NCBI GenBank assembly: GCA_011503125.2
Contig: WWBZ02000033.1
Span: 4,464,001 to 4,528,000, forward strand
Direction: 5' to 3'
DNA length: 64,000 nt
Source: Botryosphaeria dothidea
Taxonomy: Eukaryota > Ascomycota > Dothideomycetes > Botryosphaeriales > Botryosphaeriaceae
Shown here: piece after piece, positions 12,427-24,850 of the stretch
How positions within the stretch are numbered: the first letter of the stretch is position 1
How the letters are laid out: each line of letters begins with the position of its first letter
Program-made: the position numbers and the translations under genes
Notes under the pieces: model-generated
Database searches by the model: none
Seen by the model: only the letters and a program-made list of their open reading frames with translations
Told to the model about the DNA's origin: nothing

Positions 12427-13139
12427 TGTTACGAACCCCAGGCCACACGGACTTGAGTACCCCAAGGGCAGGAAGCCCGCACGGGAGAAAACACTGCAGG
12501 GACCAAGCTCCCGCACGACCAGCAGAGCCGCACTATAAGAGATCCCGCACGGGAAGGTCAGCCCTAAGAGAGCTGGCGCTTAAGAATATTAGTCACCAAG
12601 GCCAAGGCCCGTATGGGAAGAAAGCCCACAAGGTATAAGGAAACCAACGAAGCGCCGATGAGTTAGAGAACCCGCAGGGGAACAACGCGACTAAGGGCCG
12701 TCGGTAATGCTGGGCGGTCAGGTAGGTAGGATACACGCCTATTAAGAGGAAGAAGGTAGGTTCCGGAAAACCGACATAGGACGTAGGGAACGGATAAGAG
12801 AAAGGTGGTTATCGCGTCCGTTTACAAGATTAGAAAACGGGATCCGGAAAAGAGGTCTAAGCGCCCGAGTCACGTGCGGACCCACACTTAGATTAGAGCT
12901 GATCTAAACCTTTAATCTAAACCTCTAATCTAATACCCGGATCTAAATACTATATTAGATTATTATAGCTCTCCTACTTATATATAAATATACTTATTAG
13001 ATAACGTACTCTATAAGCGAGCGGACTATATAAGCGAGTAGACTACCCTAATAGACCCGAACTACTTTATAGTCGAATAACTCTATAACGCTAAATAAAA
13101 TTAATAATCTATAAAGTATATATTATTCGCTATTAGTTT
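12427..13139. other. Island with little RIP; possible LTR
   Basis: Starts TGTTACGAACCCCAGG directly after the preceding LTR. For about 450 bases (12427-12900) it keeps normal CA and TG while both flanks are stripped of them. It then grades into CA/TG-poor sequence containing short repeats of TCTAAACCT/AATCTAAAC (12895-12940). The TGTTACG start resembles a gypsy LTR start, but I found no matching end, second copy or target duplication. An open frame at 12426-12638 has no recognisable product and is probably chance. Confidence 0.35.
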
Positions 13140-13541
13140 CTACATCTTTTTTATACGTACGCGAATTATATCTAGTCTCGCCGTACTTCTTATACCGCCG
13201 TTTCTTCTTCGTAGGCTTATCCGATTCCGCCTCTTCTCCACGTACTTTCTACGAAATCTCGCCATCTATATTTATTCGAGGAACTAAATCTAGCTCTTCC
13301 GAAACTATAAGCACTCTATATTTCTAAATCCGCTTTCTTTTACGCTTTCTACGTTACGTTACGAGCGTATTTATATTTCGAAGCTCTACGTTTTCCGCTT
13401 AGATAAGCGTCGTATAATACGTAATTATCTTAACCCCTTTTATAAGGAGACTAATCGCCTTATAAATCGGCGTTAGCGAGCTATTCTAATACGATATAAT
13501 CTTACTCTAGATAAGCGTACTTTAAGAGCTAATTTATAAGA
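13140..13541 (-). pseudogene. RIP-dead pogo/Fot-type transposase C-terminus
   Basis: On the minus strand 13150-13200 reads K-R-R-Y-K-K-Y-G-E-T-R-Y-N-S-R-T-Y: a CX2CX4HX4C zinc knuckle with every Cys and His turned into Tyr. The transposase at 58865-60280 ends in the intact version (R-R-C-R-S-C-G-K-M-G-H-N-S-R-T-C), and an AATCCGCTTTCTTTTACG block also parallels that gene. So this is the C-terminal tail of a related DDE transposase. It is cut at 13542 by Gypsy-B's left LTR. The catalytic part is absent. Confidence 0.55.
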
Positions 13542-13766
13542 TAGTAAAGCCGAAATAATAGTATTACTTTTAACTAAAAATCTATATATAAGAAGAAAGA
13601 AAAGAGAGTCTAGAAAGAGAGGGTAAAGAGTAAATATACCTAGTCGCTTAGCGCTAGGCCCGTACCCTAGTATCTAACCGAGTTATTCTTAGTAAAGCTA
13701 GGGCCTCTAGTTACTATTAAGTATCTACCTAGTTATTTAGAGTAGTAGCGCTTAAGAAGCCTAATA
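13542..13766 (-). repeat. Gypsy-B LTR 1 (3' LTR)
   Basis: 225 bp, from TAGTAAAGCCG to AAGCCTAATA on the plus strand; near-identical to the copies at 19692 and 22180. Confidence 0.85.
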
Positions 13767-16700
13767 CTACTCCTCTCTTCTCTAAGCGAGGTCTACTAAG
13801 CTTCTTAAAAAATTTAGGTAGCTCGGGCGCGTTTTTATAGTATACGTAGTACTTACGGATTTTATTAGGAGTATTCTTATAGTTACTCTAATATTACTAT
13901 AGGAGATTAGAGTTTTACTCGTTCTAGTTACCTATAAAGATAACCTTATACTATACTCTATACCTTAAGTTTTAGTAGTCTACTACCTCTAGTACTTCCT
14001 ACTCCTTATAAGTTTTATTCTCGTCCTTATTAAAGATTATATATACTAGGCTAGGCTCCTAGACCTAACCCGGGTATAGATTATCTAGGGTAAGGTATAG
14101 CTTCTAGGGGTGAAATATAGGGAAGATTTCTTTCTCTTATATATAAGAAGGTATAGTAACTTCGTATACTTTGCCGTTAATTAACCTAGTAATTTTCTAC
14201 GGACTAAGATTCTTTAGTAAGAGAGACTTACTATTCCGTTCTAGATTAAAGTCTCGGGCGTTAATAAATACTTTATCGCCTATACGGAAAGTAGAGTATA
14301 GCTAGCGGAATTTATCTACGTAGCGGGCTTATTCTTTTTATATCTAGGCTAGTTATTCTTAGAGGAAGCTTCTTATAGCATTTAACCTTTTAACTAACCG
14401 GTCTACCCTAATTACTTCTACTTTTCTAGCACCCTAGTAGATTTTTATAGGCTCTAAGCTAGTACGTAGATAGAATCCGTTATCGGCGAAGAATAGCGAT
14501 ATACTAGTTAATATACTAATATACGTATTAGCTATAAATTTAGCTTTAGATAGAAAGTCGACCTAGTTATCTTGCGCGTAGTTAATATATATCCGGAGGT
14601 ACTTTTTAAGACCTTTAATAGAGCTCTCGCTCTAGCCGTTAGTCTAGGAGTAAAAGGTAGTTAATATTTTAACCTTTACGTTATATCGTTCTATAATTCT
14701 TCTATAGATATAGGAGTCTATAGCGCTGCCTCGGTCGGAGATAATATCTATTAAAAAACCTCGTATATAAAAGAGGCGGCGGTTTAGAGCCTCTACGGTT
14801 TCTTTAGTACCTAGTATTATTATTAGCTCGTAGATCTTTTCTTTAGTTAAACGGTTTATAATAACTAGATAGTATTAGTATTCCTAATTCTTCCTAGTAT
14901 ATAGCGGTAGTTTTTCTATAAAGTCTAGAGTTACGTAGAGCTACTTTTATTAGAGAATAGATAGCGGTTTAAGTAGTTTTTACTTTTACTCCGAGTATAG
15001 CTTATAGCGGCGGTAGTAGTAATAGTTCTTATAGAAACGAGTAACGTATTTCCTTTATCTAGCCTACTAGTAGTTTTCTATAAGCTCTCTATATATAGCT
15101 TTAGATTCTAGGTATTCTATAAGTAGTTTTTCGTAGTAATTCTATAGGAGGCGTAGGCGTAGTAGTTAATAGTCTAGAATAATAAGCGCGTCTTTTAGCT
15201 ATACCTAACTATCTTTTACTAAGAAGTTCTAAATATTTTTCTTATAGCCCTTTCTAATTAAGTAGCTTAGTATACGTCTATCTCTAGTATTAATACTTCT
15301 ACGGAGGTCTTAGATTACTCTATTCTTCTCGTAGGCTTCGCTAATAAGTATATCGAGGTCTTTTTATCTAGCTTTCTAGGTTTTCTAGGCTTCCTAGGTT
15401 TCCTAGGTCTAGTTATCTTCCGGCTCTTAAGAGTCTAACTCCTCCTCCTCTAGATTATTAGTAGTAAAGAGAATAGAATTAATAGCGATCTTTATATTAG
15501 GTTCTAAGTTTAAGTCCCGAAGTAGTTATTAGAACCGGTATTGCTTCCTTAGGTCGTTAATTTCTTACGGTAAGTCCTACGTTCTCCTTATAAGTAAGTC
15601 TAGCTTCTTTTTTTATTTGCCTAGCCGGTAGGAGATAATAAAGTTAAAGGCGGATAGAAATTTAGTCTAGCGGGCTTGGCGGCTAGTTAGCTGCTTAGTT
15701 ATTATAAAATACTCTAGGTTCTTATAATCCGTAAGCACCTTAATAGGCTTATCTATAGAAGTGCTTATAAGTTCTAGTTTCTAAGTCTTAAAGGAGCGAA
15801 TAATAGTAAGTAGCTCTTTATCGTAGATTATATAGTTATACTTAGTTAAGGACATTTTCTTAGAAAAGTATATAACTAGTTTAAGTACTCCGTCGTGTAT
15901 CTACGATAGGATACCTATACTAACAAAGTCTAAGGCATCCGTTTTAACCTATATTTCCTTTTTAGAGTCGAAATATATAAGAATAGGTGCGGAGGTAAAT
16001 ATAGCTTACAGTTAGTTAAAGGCGGCTTATTTCTTATTATCCTATATAAACTCCTAGTATTTTATCTTACGTTTTCTATTCCTAGTTGTAAATTATTCTT
16101 CTTTTATTATCTTAGTAAGAGGGCGTGCTATATAGGAGAAGTTCTTAATAAAGCGGCGGTAGAAGTTTGTAAAGCTAAGAAAGGCTTATATACTCTTAAC
16201 TAACGTCGGTGCCTCCTAGTTAATAATAGTAGAGACTTTTTCTAGGTCTATTTTAATTCCGTTTATACTAATAATAAGGCCGAGGTACTTAACTAATCTA
16301 ATATTAAATTCGTATTTATTAAGGTCGAGTTGGAGACTACGGTCCTTTAGTCGTTAGAGGACTTTATTAATATTTTTAGCGTGTTTATCCTTCTTTTTAC
16401 TATAGATAAGGATGTTATCTAGGTACGCTATATAAAACTTATCTAGGTATTCGAGTATAGAATTATTAATATAGCTCTAAAAGGTGCCTAGCGTATTATA
16501 GAGCCTAAAGGGTATAACTAGGTATTCGTACTAACTAAAGCGAGTGTTAAAAGCGGTAAGGTACTTATAGCCTTTCTTAATTCGGATCCGGTTAAAGATA
16601 TAGATAACGTCGAGTTTTATAAAGATCTTAGCCTTACTAAGCTAGGCAAGGGTTTTATTAATATATAGAATTAGGTATCGGTTCTTCTTAGTAATAGCGT

Positions 16701-19640
16701 TTAGGGCTCTATAGTTAATATAGACCCTAAGTTCTCCTTCTAGCTTTCTAATAATAAGTAGAGGTACGGTATAGTCCGAAGAGCTAGGGCGAATGAACCC
16801 TTTTCCGAGATATTCGTTAATATATTTCTTAACCGCTTCGTTTTCTTATTAAGATATTAGACGGTAGCTTTTTATATAAGGAGGTTTATAGTTAGGTTTA
16901 AGCTTAATTTTATAGTCTTCTTTCTAGTAAGGAGGGAGTATATCCGCTTCTATCTTATTCTAGAGTTCTTTAATCTAGTAGTATTCCTTCGGCAGCCGGG
17001 CAAGGCGTTCTTCTCGTCTATATATTTTCTTTCTATTTATAAACTTCTAAAAGTCGTCTTCTCTAGTTATAGCTACGCTAGTATTTATAGTAGGTTCCGT
17101 AGGCGTATAGTAGTATCCTTTATATCTAGAAAGTAATACTAAGTAGAAGAGTATAGATATAGAATATAGTTAAATATCTAGTTAGGATTTCTCTATCTTC
17201 TATTTAGGTCGGTACCTAATAGCGTATTTAGTATAAGGTTTTATAGTAAGATAGCTAGCCTTAAAGCACTAAGGCTTATAAAACTTAACTAACCGCTTAT
17301 TCTAGTCGATATACGGGTTATAAGTACGTAACTATCCGTCTCTAAGGATTAGTAGATAGTCTCCTAGGTTAGTAATATAGTAGAGAAATTATTTCTTATA
17401 AGAACTAATATTAATATCGACTAGGAAGGTATAGGTAATATATTAGAAGAATATTCCGTCTCCTAAAGTTATAGTAATCCGTTTAATAAGAGAGATCTTT
17501 ATTATCTTATACGCGCGAATAAAGGAGGTATTAATAAGCTTAGCTTAGCTTCTATTATCGATAAGAGAACGTATATTACTACTAGCTACTATAGTATATA
17601 TAATAAGATAAGTTCCCTTAATTTTATACGCGCGATTATCTACTACGAAGTTTAATACCTTTATCTCTTTCTAACTACGACTAGCTAGCTACTCGTCTAG
17701 CTTCTTCTACTCTTATAGTTCTAAGAAACGACTTACTCCTAGAACTAGGAGTTTTCCGACTTGCTATTAGAGTTAAGTTCCTTAATACTCTAGATATACG
17801 CGAATCTAGCGCGGTTATTATTAGGATAGTAGGTATTAGATATAAAGTAGCCTAAGCCTCTATAGCTACGGTAGCGTTTCTACCTCGTTATTACGAGACG
17901 TTTCTCGTCTAATAGCTTTAAGGGTTTTAGCTTAGGCTTATACTATAGTTTAACCTAGTCTTTTAGTTTAGTAGTAGTAGGTATACGGCTCTATTAGCTA
18001 TCTTAGTCTATATTACCGCTTCTAGTCCTACTCTAGCGGCTAAGGTTATCTTAAGTAGGTTCCTAGTTATAGGTAGGCTTAGTACGATCTCTTTTAGGAT
18101 TATTACTATTATTTATTCTTTTATTAGAACGGATATTTATAGACTTAATCTCTTAACGACGATATTCGGCCTTACGGAGAGTTTCGAGTAGCTATTCGAG
18201 AGAGATAAAGGTAAGAGTAGCTACTAAGAGGGCTAAGCTAATAAAAATACTATCCTATATCTTATCGATCTTTTCTTCTTTAGTTAGATTAGTAAGAGAC
18301 TAGAGTATATATAGGCGGGCGTAGTAGAAGTCTACCGTCTCTTTCTCGCTTTATCTAGTAAGAATAAGATTATTAGTAGCTTTTTTCTTTACGATATCTA
18401 TTCTATATATCTTTTCTAGCTTTTCTAAGAAATCTAGGGCTATCTAGTAGCTACTAATATACGGGCGTATTATAGTAGCAATTAAATTAGTAAGGCGAGA
18501 GTAGATATAGCGAATTATTAGCTTCTAATTTTCTTTAAAGAAGTCCTCTTCGACTTTAAGCTTAAAGATTATATTATTCTTAAAGTTAACGAAAGTATAG
18601 ATATTAGTAGAGATAAGCTTATTAATATCTTCTATAAGTATCTTACGTAAGCTTTAATAAGAAAGAATTCGTTATAAGGTAATAGTTCTTTTCCTTAGTT
18701 AACGTTTCTAGTTAAGGCTATAAATATTAGTACTAGGGAGGGTACCTTCGTAATAGTTAGCGATATTCTTAGTTAGAAGGTTATTTTCTTAGATAAGCCG
18801 GCTAATCTTATCGTTACTTTCCTTAATAACTCTATTAGATCTAGCGATTATCTTCTTATAGGTCTATTTAAGTCTCTTATACTTATTCTAAAGAGAGACG
18901 TAGACTATATACTCTTTACTAGTAGCTATTTAAGTAACTTAGAGAACGTAGTAGAACTTAGTACGCTAGTTTACTATTACTATAGTATACTAGTTATAGA
19001 AGGTATATTCGTTAGGCTAGCGAATAGAGTCGAGTTCGTAGTTACTTAGTATTCTAGGGTTAATAGTAAGGTTAAGATCCGTAGCTAATAAATATATAAG
19101 TTCTTCGGGTTCTAGATTTCTACGTAAGGTAGTACGACGTAAGGTAGGACCGGCGGCTTAACTTTACTAGTCTAAGGTATTAGGAAAGCCCTAAAATAGA
19201 ATAGTACTACTTATAAACTCGTTAAGGTTCTAGCTAGGTCTCCTAACTATATTACTAAATAATTCTTCTTTATTATCGCTTAGGTAAATAGAAGTAGTAC
19301 TAGCGATACTACTAGTACGGCTACGGGTATAGCTTATAGAAAATAGGCTTTATTACGCTATAATCTTCGCTAATTATTCTAGTTTTTAGAGTAGTTTAAC
19401 TCGTATTTCGGGTAAAACTCTAAAGAGATTAGTACGGGATTAACGAGGATCTTCGTATCTTATTAAAGAAGATAGATTTCCTATAATTATACTATTATTT
19501 CTCTAATAGTATAGATTTTAATATTTCTAGGTTACTTATCGTAGAGTATTAGTATTATTAAGTTCTAGTTATAGGTTATTAGTATTATCGGGTTCTAGTT
19601 ATAGGTTATCGAGTTTAGGTTCTAGTTAATAGTATAGGTG
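13767..19640 (-). pseudogene. Gypsy-B gag-pol remnant
   Basis: Read right to left on the minus strand. The gag region (about 18000-19400) is followed by a zinc knuckle near 17830-17890 in which Cys/His are now Tyr (R-Y-R-S-Y-R-G-L-G-Y). The protease lies near 17551-17575 (L-I-D-N-R for L-I-D-S-G). Reverse transcriptase covers about 15900-16860, its active site read as Y-L-D-N at 16414-16425 followed by I-L-I-Y-S-K. RNase H and integrase lie towards 14150. In the active site the second Asp has become Asn, and stops are frequent. Domain limits are approximate because the reading is broken by RIP stops. Confidence 0.75.
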
Positions 19641-19691
19641 TTAGGTTATCGAGTTTAGATTTCTTATTAGTAGTATATAGATTATATAAGA

Positions 19692-19916
19692 TAGTAAAGC
19701 CGAAATAATAGTATTACTTTTAACTAAAAATCTATATATAAGAAGAAAGAAAAGAGAGTTTAGAAAGAGAGAGCGAAGAGTAAATATACCTAGTCGCTTA
19801 GCGCTAGGCCCGTACTCTAGTACCTAACCGAGTTATCCTTAGTAAAGCTAGGGCCTTTAGTTACTATTAAGTATCTACCTAGTTATCTAAGGTAGTAGCG
19901 CTTAAGAAGCCTAATA
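19692..19916 (-). repeat. Gypsy-B LTR 2 (shared)
   Basis: 225-bp LTR shared between the full unit on its left and the truncated tandem unit on its right. Confidence 0.85.
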
Positions 19917-22179
19917 CGTAGGTAATATATTAAGAGAATATTCTATCTCCTAAAGTTATAGTAATCCGTTTAATAAGAGAGATCTTTATTATCTTATATA
20001 CGCGAATAAAGAAGATATTAATAAGCTTAACTTAGCTTCTATTATTAATAAGAGAACGTATATTACTACTAGCTACTATAGTATATATAATAAGATAGGT
20101 TCCCTTAATTTTACACGCGCGATTATCTACTACGAAGTTTAATATCTTTATCTCTTTCTAACTACGACTAGCTAGCTACTCGCCTAGCTTCTTCTACTTA
20201 TATAGTTCTAGAAGACGACTTACTCCTAGAACTAGAAGTTTTCCGACTCGCTATTAGAGTCGAGTTCCTTAATACTCTAGATATACGTAAATCTAGCGCG
20301 GTTATTATTAGGATAGTAGGTATTAGATATAAAGTAGTCTAAGCCTCTATAGCTACGGCAGCGTCTCTACCTCGTTATTACGAGACGTTTCTCGTCTAAT
20401 AGCTTTAAGAGTTTTAGCTTAGGCTTATACTATAGTCTAACCTAGTCTCTTAGTTTAGTAGTAGTAGGTATACGGCCCTATTAGCTATCTTAGTTTATAT
20501 TACCGCTTCTAGTTCTACTCTAGCGGCTAAGATTATCTTAAGTAGGTTTCTAGTTATAGATAGGCTTAGTACGATTTCTTTTAGGATTATTACTATTATT
20601 TATCCTTTTATTAGAACGGATATTTATAGACTTAATCTCTTAATAACGATATTCGGCCTTACGAAGAGTTTCGAGTAGCTATTCGAGAGAGATAAAGATA
20701 AGAGTAGCTACTAAGAGGGCTAAGCTAATAGAAATACTATTCTATATCTTATCGATCTTCTCTTCTTTAGTTAGATTAGTAAGAGACTAGAGTATATATA
20801 GGCGGGCGTAGTAGAAGTCTACCGTCTCTTTCTCGCTTTATCTAGTAAGAATAAGGTTATTAGTAGCTTTTTTCTTTACGATATCTATTCTATATATCTT
20901 TCCTAGCTTTTCTAAGAAATCTAGGGCTATCTAGTAGCTACTAATATACGGGCGTATTATAGTAGTAATTAAATTAGTAAGGCGAGAGTAGATGTAGCGA
21001 ATTATTAGCTTCTAATTTTCTTTAAAGAAGTTCTCTTCGACTTTAAGCTTAAAGATTATATTATTCTTAAAGTTAATAAAAGTATAGATATTAGTAGAGA
21101 TAAGCTTATTAATATCTTCTATAAGTATCTTACGTAAGCCCTAATAAGAGAGGGTTCGCTATAAGGTAATAGTTCCCTCTCTTAGTTAACGTTTCTAGTT
21201 AAGGCTACGAATATTAGTACTAGAAAGGATATCTTCGTAATAGTTAGCGATATCCTTAGTTAGAAGATTATTTTCTTAGATAAGCCGGCTAATCTTATTA
21301 TTACTTTCCTTAATAACTTTATTAGATCTAGCGATTATCTTCTTATAGGTCTATTTAAGTTTCTTATACTTATTCTAAAGAGAGACGTAGGCTATATACT
21401 CTTTACTAGTAGCTATTTAAGTAACTTAGAGAACGTAGTAGAACTTAGTACGCTAGTTTACTATTACTATAGTATACTAATTATAGAAGATATATTCGTT
21501 AGGCTAGCGAATAGAGTCGAGTCCGTAGTTACTTAGTATTCCGGGGTTAATAGTAAGGTTAAGATCCGTAGCTAATAAATATATAAGTTCTTTAGGTTCT
21601 AAGTTTCTACGTAAGGTAGTACGACGTAAGATAGAACCGGTAGCTTAACTTTACTAGTCTAAGATATTAGAAAAGCCCTAAAATAGAATAGTACTACTTA
21701 TAAACTCGTTAAGGTTCTAGCTAGGTCCTTTAACTATATTACTAAATAATTCTTTTTTATTATCGCTTAGGTAAATAGAGGTAGTACTAGCGATACTACT
21801 AGTACGGCTACGACTATAGCTTACGGGAAATAGGCTTTATTACGCTATAATCTTCGCTAATTATTCTAGTTTTTAGAGTAGTTTAACTCGTATTACGGGT
21901 AAAAACTCTAAAGAGATTAGTATAGAGTTAACGAGGATCTTTATATCTTATTAAAGAAGATAGATTTCCTATAATTATACTATTATTTCTCTAATAGTAT
22001 AGATTTTAATATTTCTAGGTTACTTATCGTAGAGTATTAGTATTATTAAGTTCTAGTTATAGGTTATTAGTATTATTAGGTTTTAGTTATAGGTTATCGA
22101 GTTTAGGTTCTAGTTAATAGTACGGGTATCGAGTTATCGAGTTTAGATTCCTTATTAGTAGTATATAGATTATATAAGG
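19917..22179 (-). pseudogene. Truncated tandem Gypsy-B internal region
   Basis: Aligns with 17425-19691 (GGTAATATATTA, CTCCTAAAGTTATAGTAATC and onwards), i.e. the protease-gag-leader part of Gypsy-B on the minus strand. The reverse transcriptase, RNase H and integrase part (about 3.6 kb) is missing: the sequence jumps from the LTR straight into the protease region. The arrangement LTR - full internal - LTR - partial internal - LTR is what unequal recombination or a deletion in a tandem pair gives. RIP-altered like the first copy, with private differences. Confidence 0.8.
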
Positions 22180-22404
22180 TAGCAAAGCCGAAATAATAGT
22201 ATTACTTTTAACTAAAAATCTATATATAAGGAGAAAGAAAAGAGAGTCTAGAAAGAGAGGGCGAAGGATAAATATACCTAGTCGCTTAGCGCTAGGCCCG
22301 TGCCCTAGTATCTAACCGAGTTATCCTTAGTAAAGCTAGGGCCTCTAGTTACTATTAAGTATCTATCTAGTTGCCTAGGATAGTAGCGCTTAAGGAGCCT
22401 AATA
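22180..22404 (-). repeat. Gypsy-B LTR 3
   Basis: Third 225-bp LTR copy. It keeps some CA/TG (TAGCAAAGCC, CGTGCCC) where the other two have TA, so it is the least mutated of the three. Confidence 0.85.
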
Positions 22405-23878
22405 TAAACACGCCCTAAGCCGTTACGTAATTATTCTCTATCGCTACGATCCCGCTTACTAGCTATAAGTATAGCGCGTTTCTAATCGCTAACTTAAGAA
22501 ATATTAAGATACTAGGCGATAGTAAAATCTTTAGCGTAGTAAGCGAGAGCCTTAGCCGCTCTTTAGTCGTACTCGCCGCCTATACTACTCTATCTTTCTT
22601 CCTCTTCTATACGCGTAGACTATTCGTAAGAAAATATACTAGCCCTACTCTCGTAGTACTAAGATCGTATATTAGCCGTATTATAGCCTAAGCGTTAACT
22701 ATTAGTTTATATCTCTCGATATAAAACCGTAAAATAAGTAGTAAATTAAGCGTAATATTAATTAGGAACTTAATACTACTAATTACTAGTAGGACGTCCG
22801 GCCGATCTAGAGCTCGCGTACTAGCTACTATAGCTACTTCGACGGTAGAAGCGAGCGCTAAGAAAGCGCTAATCCGAACGTACTTAACGAAGATAGCGCG
22901 AGTCTCGTACGGTATAAAGATAGAAGTAAAGGAGGGTACCGTAGAAAGAATAATAATAGATACTATTAATTCTAAGCCCGTTTAAAATACGATTAACGTA
23001 TAGGAGAGCGTAAGGCGCTAGGAAATAGTACGCGATATTAGGTTACTAATAATTAGCCACGATACGCGCGGAAGTCCTTCGTTTAAAACTTCGGCGATAA
23101 TAGAGATATATATATAAGCGTCGGTAGTAGTAATAAGAGATATTAAGATATTAGTAACCTAGAGCTTAGAGAGGGTAGCGTATAAGGTAAGAAGAGTAAA
23201 GAAGAGAAGATTAAATAGAAGTACGCTAGGATAGCGCTAGCGACTTAATAGTTTAAGTAATATTAAGTATAGCCGGGTCGAGGAGATAGGAGAGCGGATA
23301 GTTTCGTAACCGTTACTATTAGTATTCCCGTATCCTACTTAAATAGCGTTATCGGTTCTTAATATTAATATTATTAACGCTAGCGTAGGATTAATAGCCC
23401 GAAACTTTTTAATCGCGACGAGAACGTAAAAGCGGGGGTCGTGCACTAGCTAACCGGATAAATCTCCGTATTACCGGGCGCTTCGCTGAAGCTCGAAGCG
23501 ATTAGCGGCATCTAGAGGCTTAGCGAGCCTTTTGCCTACTAGCCGAGAGCTAAACCTATTAGATAAGGGCTCGATAGGTTAACGATCGCGAGAGCGAAGA
23601 TATACCGAACGTTTAGTCCTAAAACGAGTAAATAGGATTAGTAACCTGGCTATAGCGCGCGATCAGCGCAGGGCCGGCACTGGCGCCGGGAGAAGTAGAG
23701 AAGTAGTCCGTATAAACGAGATGAAGGCGCGTCTATTAGCCGTGTAGTTGCCCACTAAGATTTATTAGACTTGGGCGATTTATACAAAAATCCCCTAGAC
23801 GCCTAGATTCCACGGAGTGACCCATTATGGTCGGACCACCAAGCTTAGCCCGACGTTTGCCGAGACACGGGCGCTGTA
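22405..23878. other. RIP-altered region, no identified gene
   Basis: About 1.2 kb strongly depleted in CA/TG, grading into normal composition from about 23650. The plus-strand conceptual translation from about 22800 is rich in Arg, Ser and Ile with TAG/TAA stops, but I recognise no domain. It could be a RIP-hit element or gene of unknown type. No direct repeat of it was found elsewhere in the window. Confidence 0.4.
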
Positions 23879-24096
23879 TGTCACGACCATCACTGAACTA
23901 AATTCGAAGTGGGTATAACAGAACGAAGTTCCTAAGCTAAAGAGAAAAAGAGAGGAAGGTGTAGTGGGTGTAGGGTAAAGGAATATCGCCTTGTACGCTG
24001 ACTAATGAATAAGTAAGCTAAAAGGAAGAACAATTGATCCGGATCCCACGCCCGTCCTCTACCCTACGATGGGTGCTCTTGTGTAGGATCGTGACA
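23879..24096. repeat. Possible solo LTR (TGTCACGACC ... GATCGTGACA)
   Basis: 218 bp beginning TGTCACGACC and ending GATCGTGACA, near-perfect inverted ends of the sort seen in fungal gypsy LTRs. The flanking 5-mers (CTGTA and TCTTG) do not match, so insertion is not proven. Normal base composition. Confidence 0.35.
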
Positions 24097-24470
24097 TCTT
24101 GGAGGTTTTGGGAAGAGACAGGCATTAATGGAACACGCGACCTAAAGACGAGGCTTCTGGTTACACTGGAGACTATGCGCTAAGAATGTTATAGAAGCTT
24201 CTACTCATGTTTAATGTGCTACTATTATTACTACGGCGTATAGTTTTCTTCATTTACGTAGTCTTTCCCAGCTACATTAAAAAAAGCCTTCATTTTCAGG
24301 CTTACCGTGCTTCTATTTTGTTGGTACGGAAGGTAGGGCCTTCGTTAAAATTAGTAATCAATCTGTGCAAATGGTGCCGCAAGCCTCTGACAAGTGACCA
24401 GTTCACTAATAACTTCGGCAAGCCGCTTACATAGTGCGAAGCTGCTATTTATCTAAATGTACTAGGAACC
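24097..24470. other. Intergenic, nothing recognised
   Basis: Normal composition, with a short open frame at 24207-24434 that has no recognisable product. I see no promoter, RNA or repeat here. Confidence 0.5.
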
Positions 24471-24836
24471 TGTCTGACTATTTTCTTACTACCTCAGGTA
24501 TCACTCATTTCTCGAATCTTCTCACGGAAACATGGAAGGCATCAATCATGCCCAATATCCTCGGATCAACACTTCCTCGGATATCTGCACTTCCTCGGTT
24601 ATTTAGTTATCACTTATTGATGGAATTTGCGCTTGATCGGTCGGAATCGATGAATGAATGACTTGATTGCTTGGTTGCTGAGGCGCTCGTAGTGTTGCTC
24701 CCAAGACGTCTCAGAATAAATGACTAAGCTAATATACTATCCAATAACAGATAACGGAGGTGATTGAGCTCATTTTCCATCACTTATATATATAAGCAAA
24801 CCTACCGACCTCCCTTTCGCAGGAGCAGGCAGAAAG
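24471..24836 (+). repeat. Diverged Copia-B LTR relic with an insert
   Basis: Starts TGTCTGACTATTTTC and follows the Copia-B LTR (61709-61948) through the CTTACTACCTCAGG block, the CTCGGTTAT block and the ACCGACCTCCCT/CAGGCAGAA block. The homology stops at AGGCAGAA, where the LINE 5' region begins. The core is interrupted by a 165-bp insertion (24618-24782). Confidence 0.55.
24618..24782. mobile_element. 165-bp TG...CA insertion (solo LTR-like) with 5-bp TSD
   Basis: Starts TGATGGAAT and ends TTCCATCA, inverted over 8 bases. It is flanked on both sides by CTTAT (24613-24617 and 24783-24787). Without it the surrounding LTR relic reads straight through. TG...CA ends and a 5-bp duplication indicate LTR-retrotransposon integration, so a solo LTR is the simplest reading; a very short non-autonomous element is the alternative. 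Confidence 0.65.
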
Positions 24837-24850
24837 GAACACGTCCGAGG

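Larger units (their letters stand above)
13542..19916 (-). mobile_element. Ty3/gypsy element Gypsy-B (minus strand), RIP-dead
   Basis: Bounded by two 225-bp LTRs (13542-13766 and 19692-19916). The internal region reads on the minus strand, so the right LTR is the 5' LTR. The first 5 flanking bases left are TAAGA; those right of 19916 (CGTAG) do not match, because the unit is joined to a partial tandem copy. Comparing with the base after the third LTR (TAAAC at 22405) gives only an imperfect match. RIP is heavy throughout. Confidence 0.8.

Noticed and set aside
12426..12638. 70-codon ORF in the unmutated island
   Set aside because: Starts at the first base of an LTR-like boundary and has no recognisable domain.
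24207..24661. Two adjacent short ORFs
   Set aside because: No recognisable product; the second runs into the LTR relic and its insertion.
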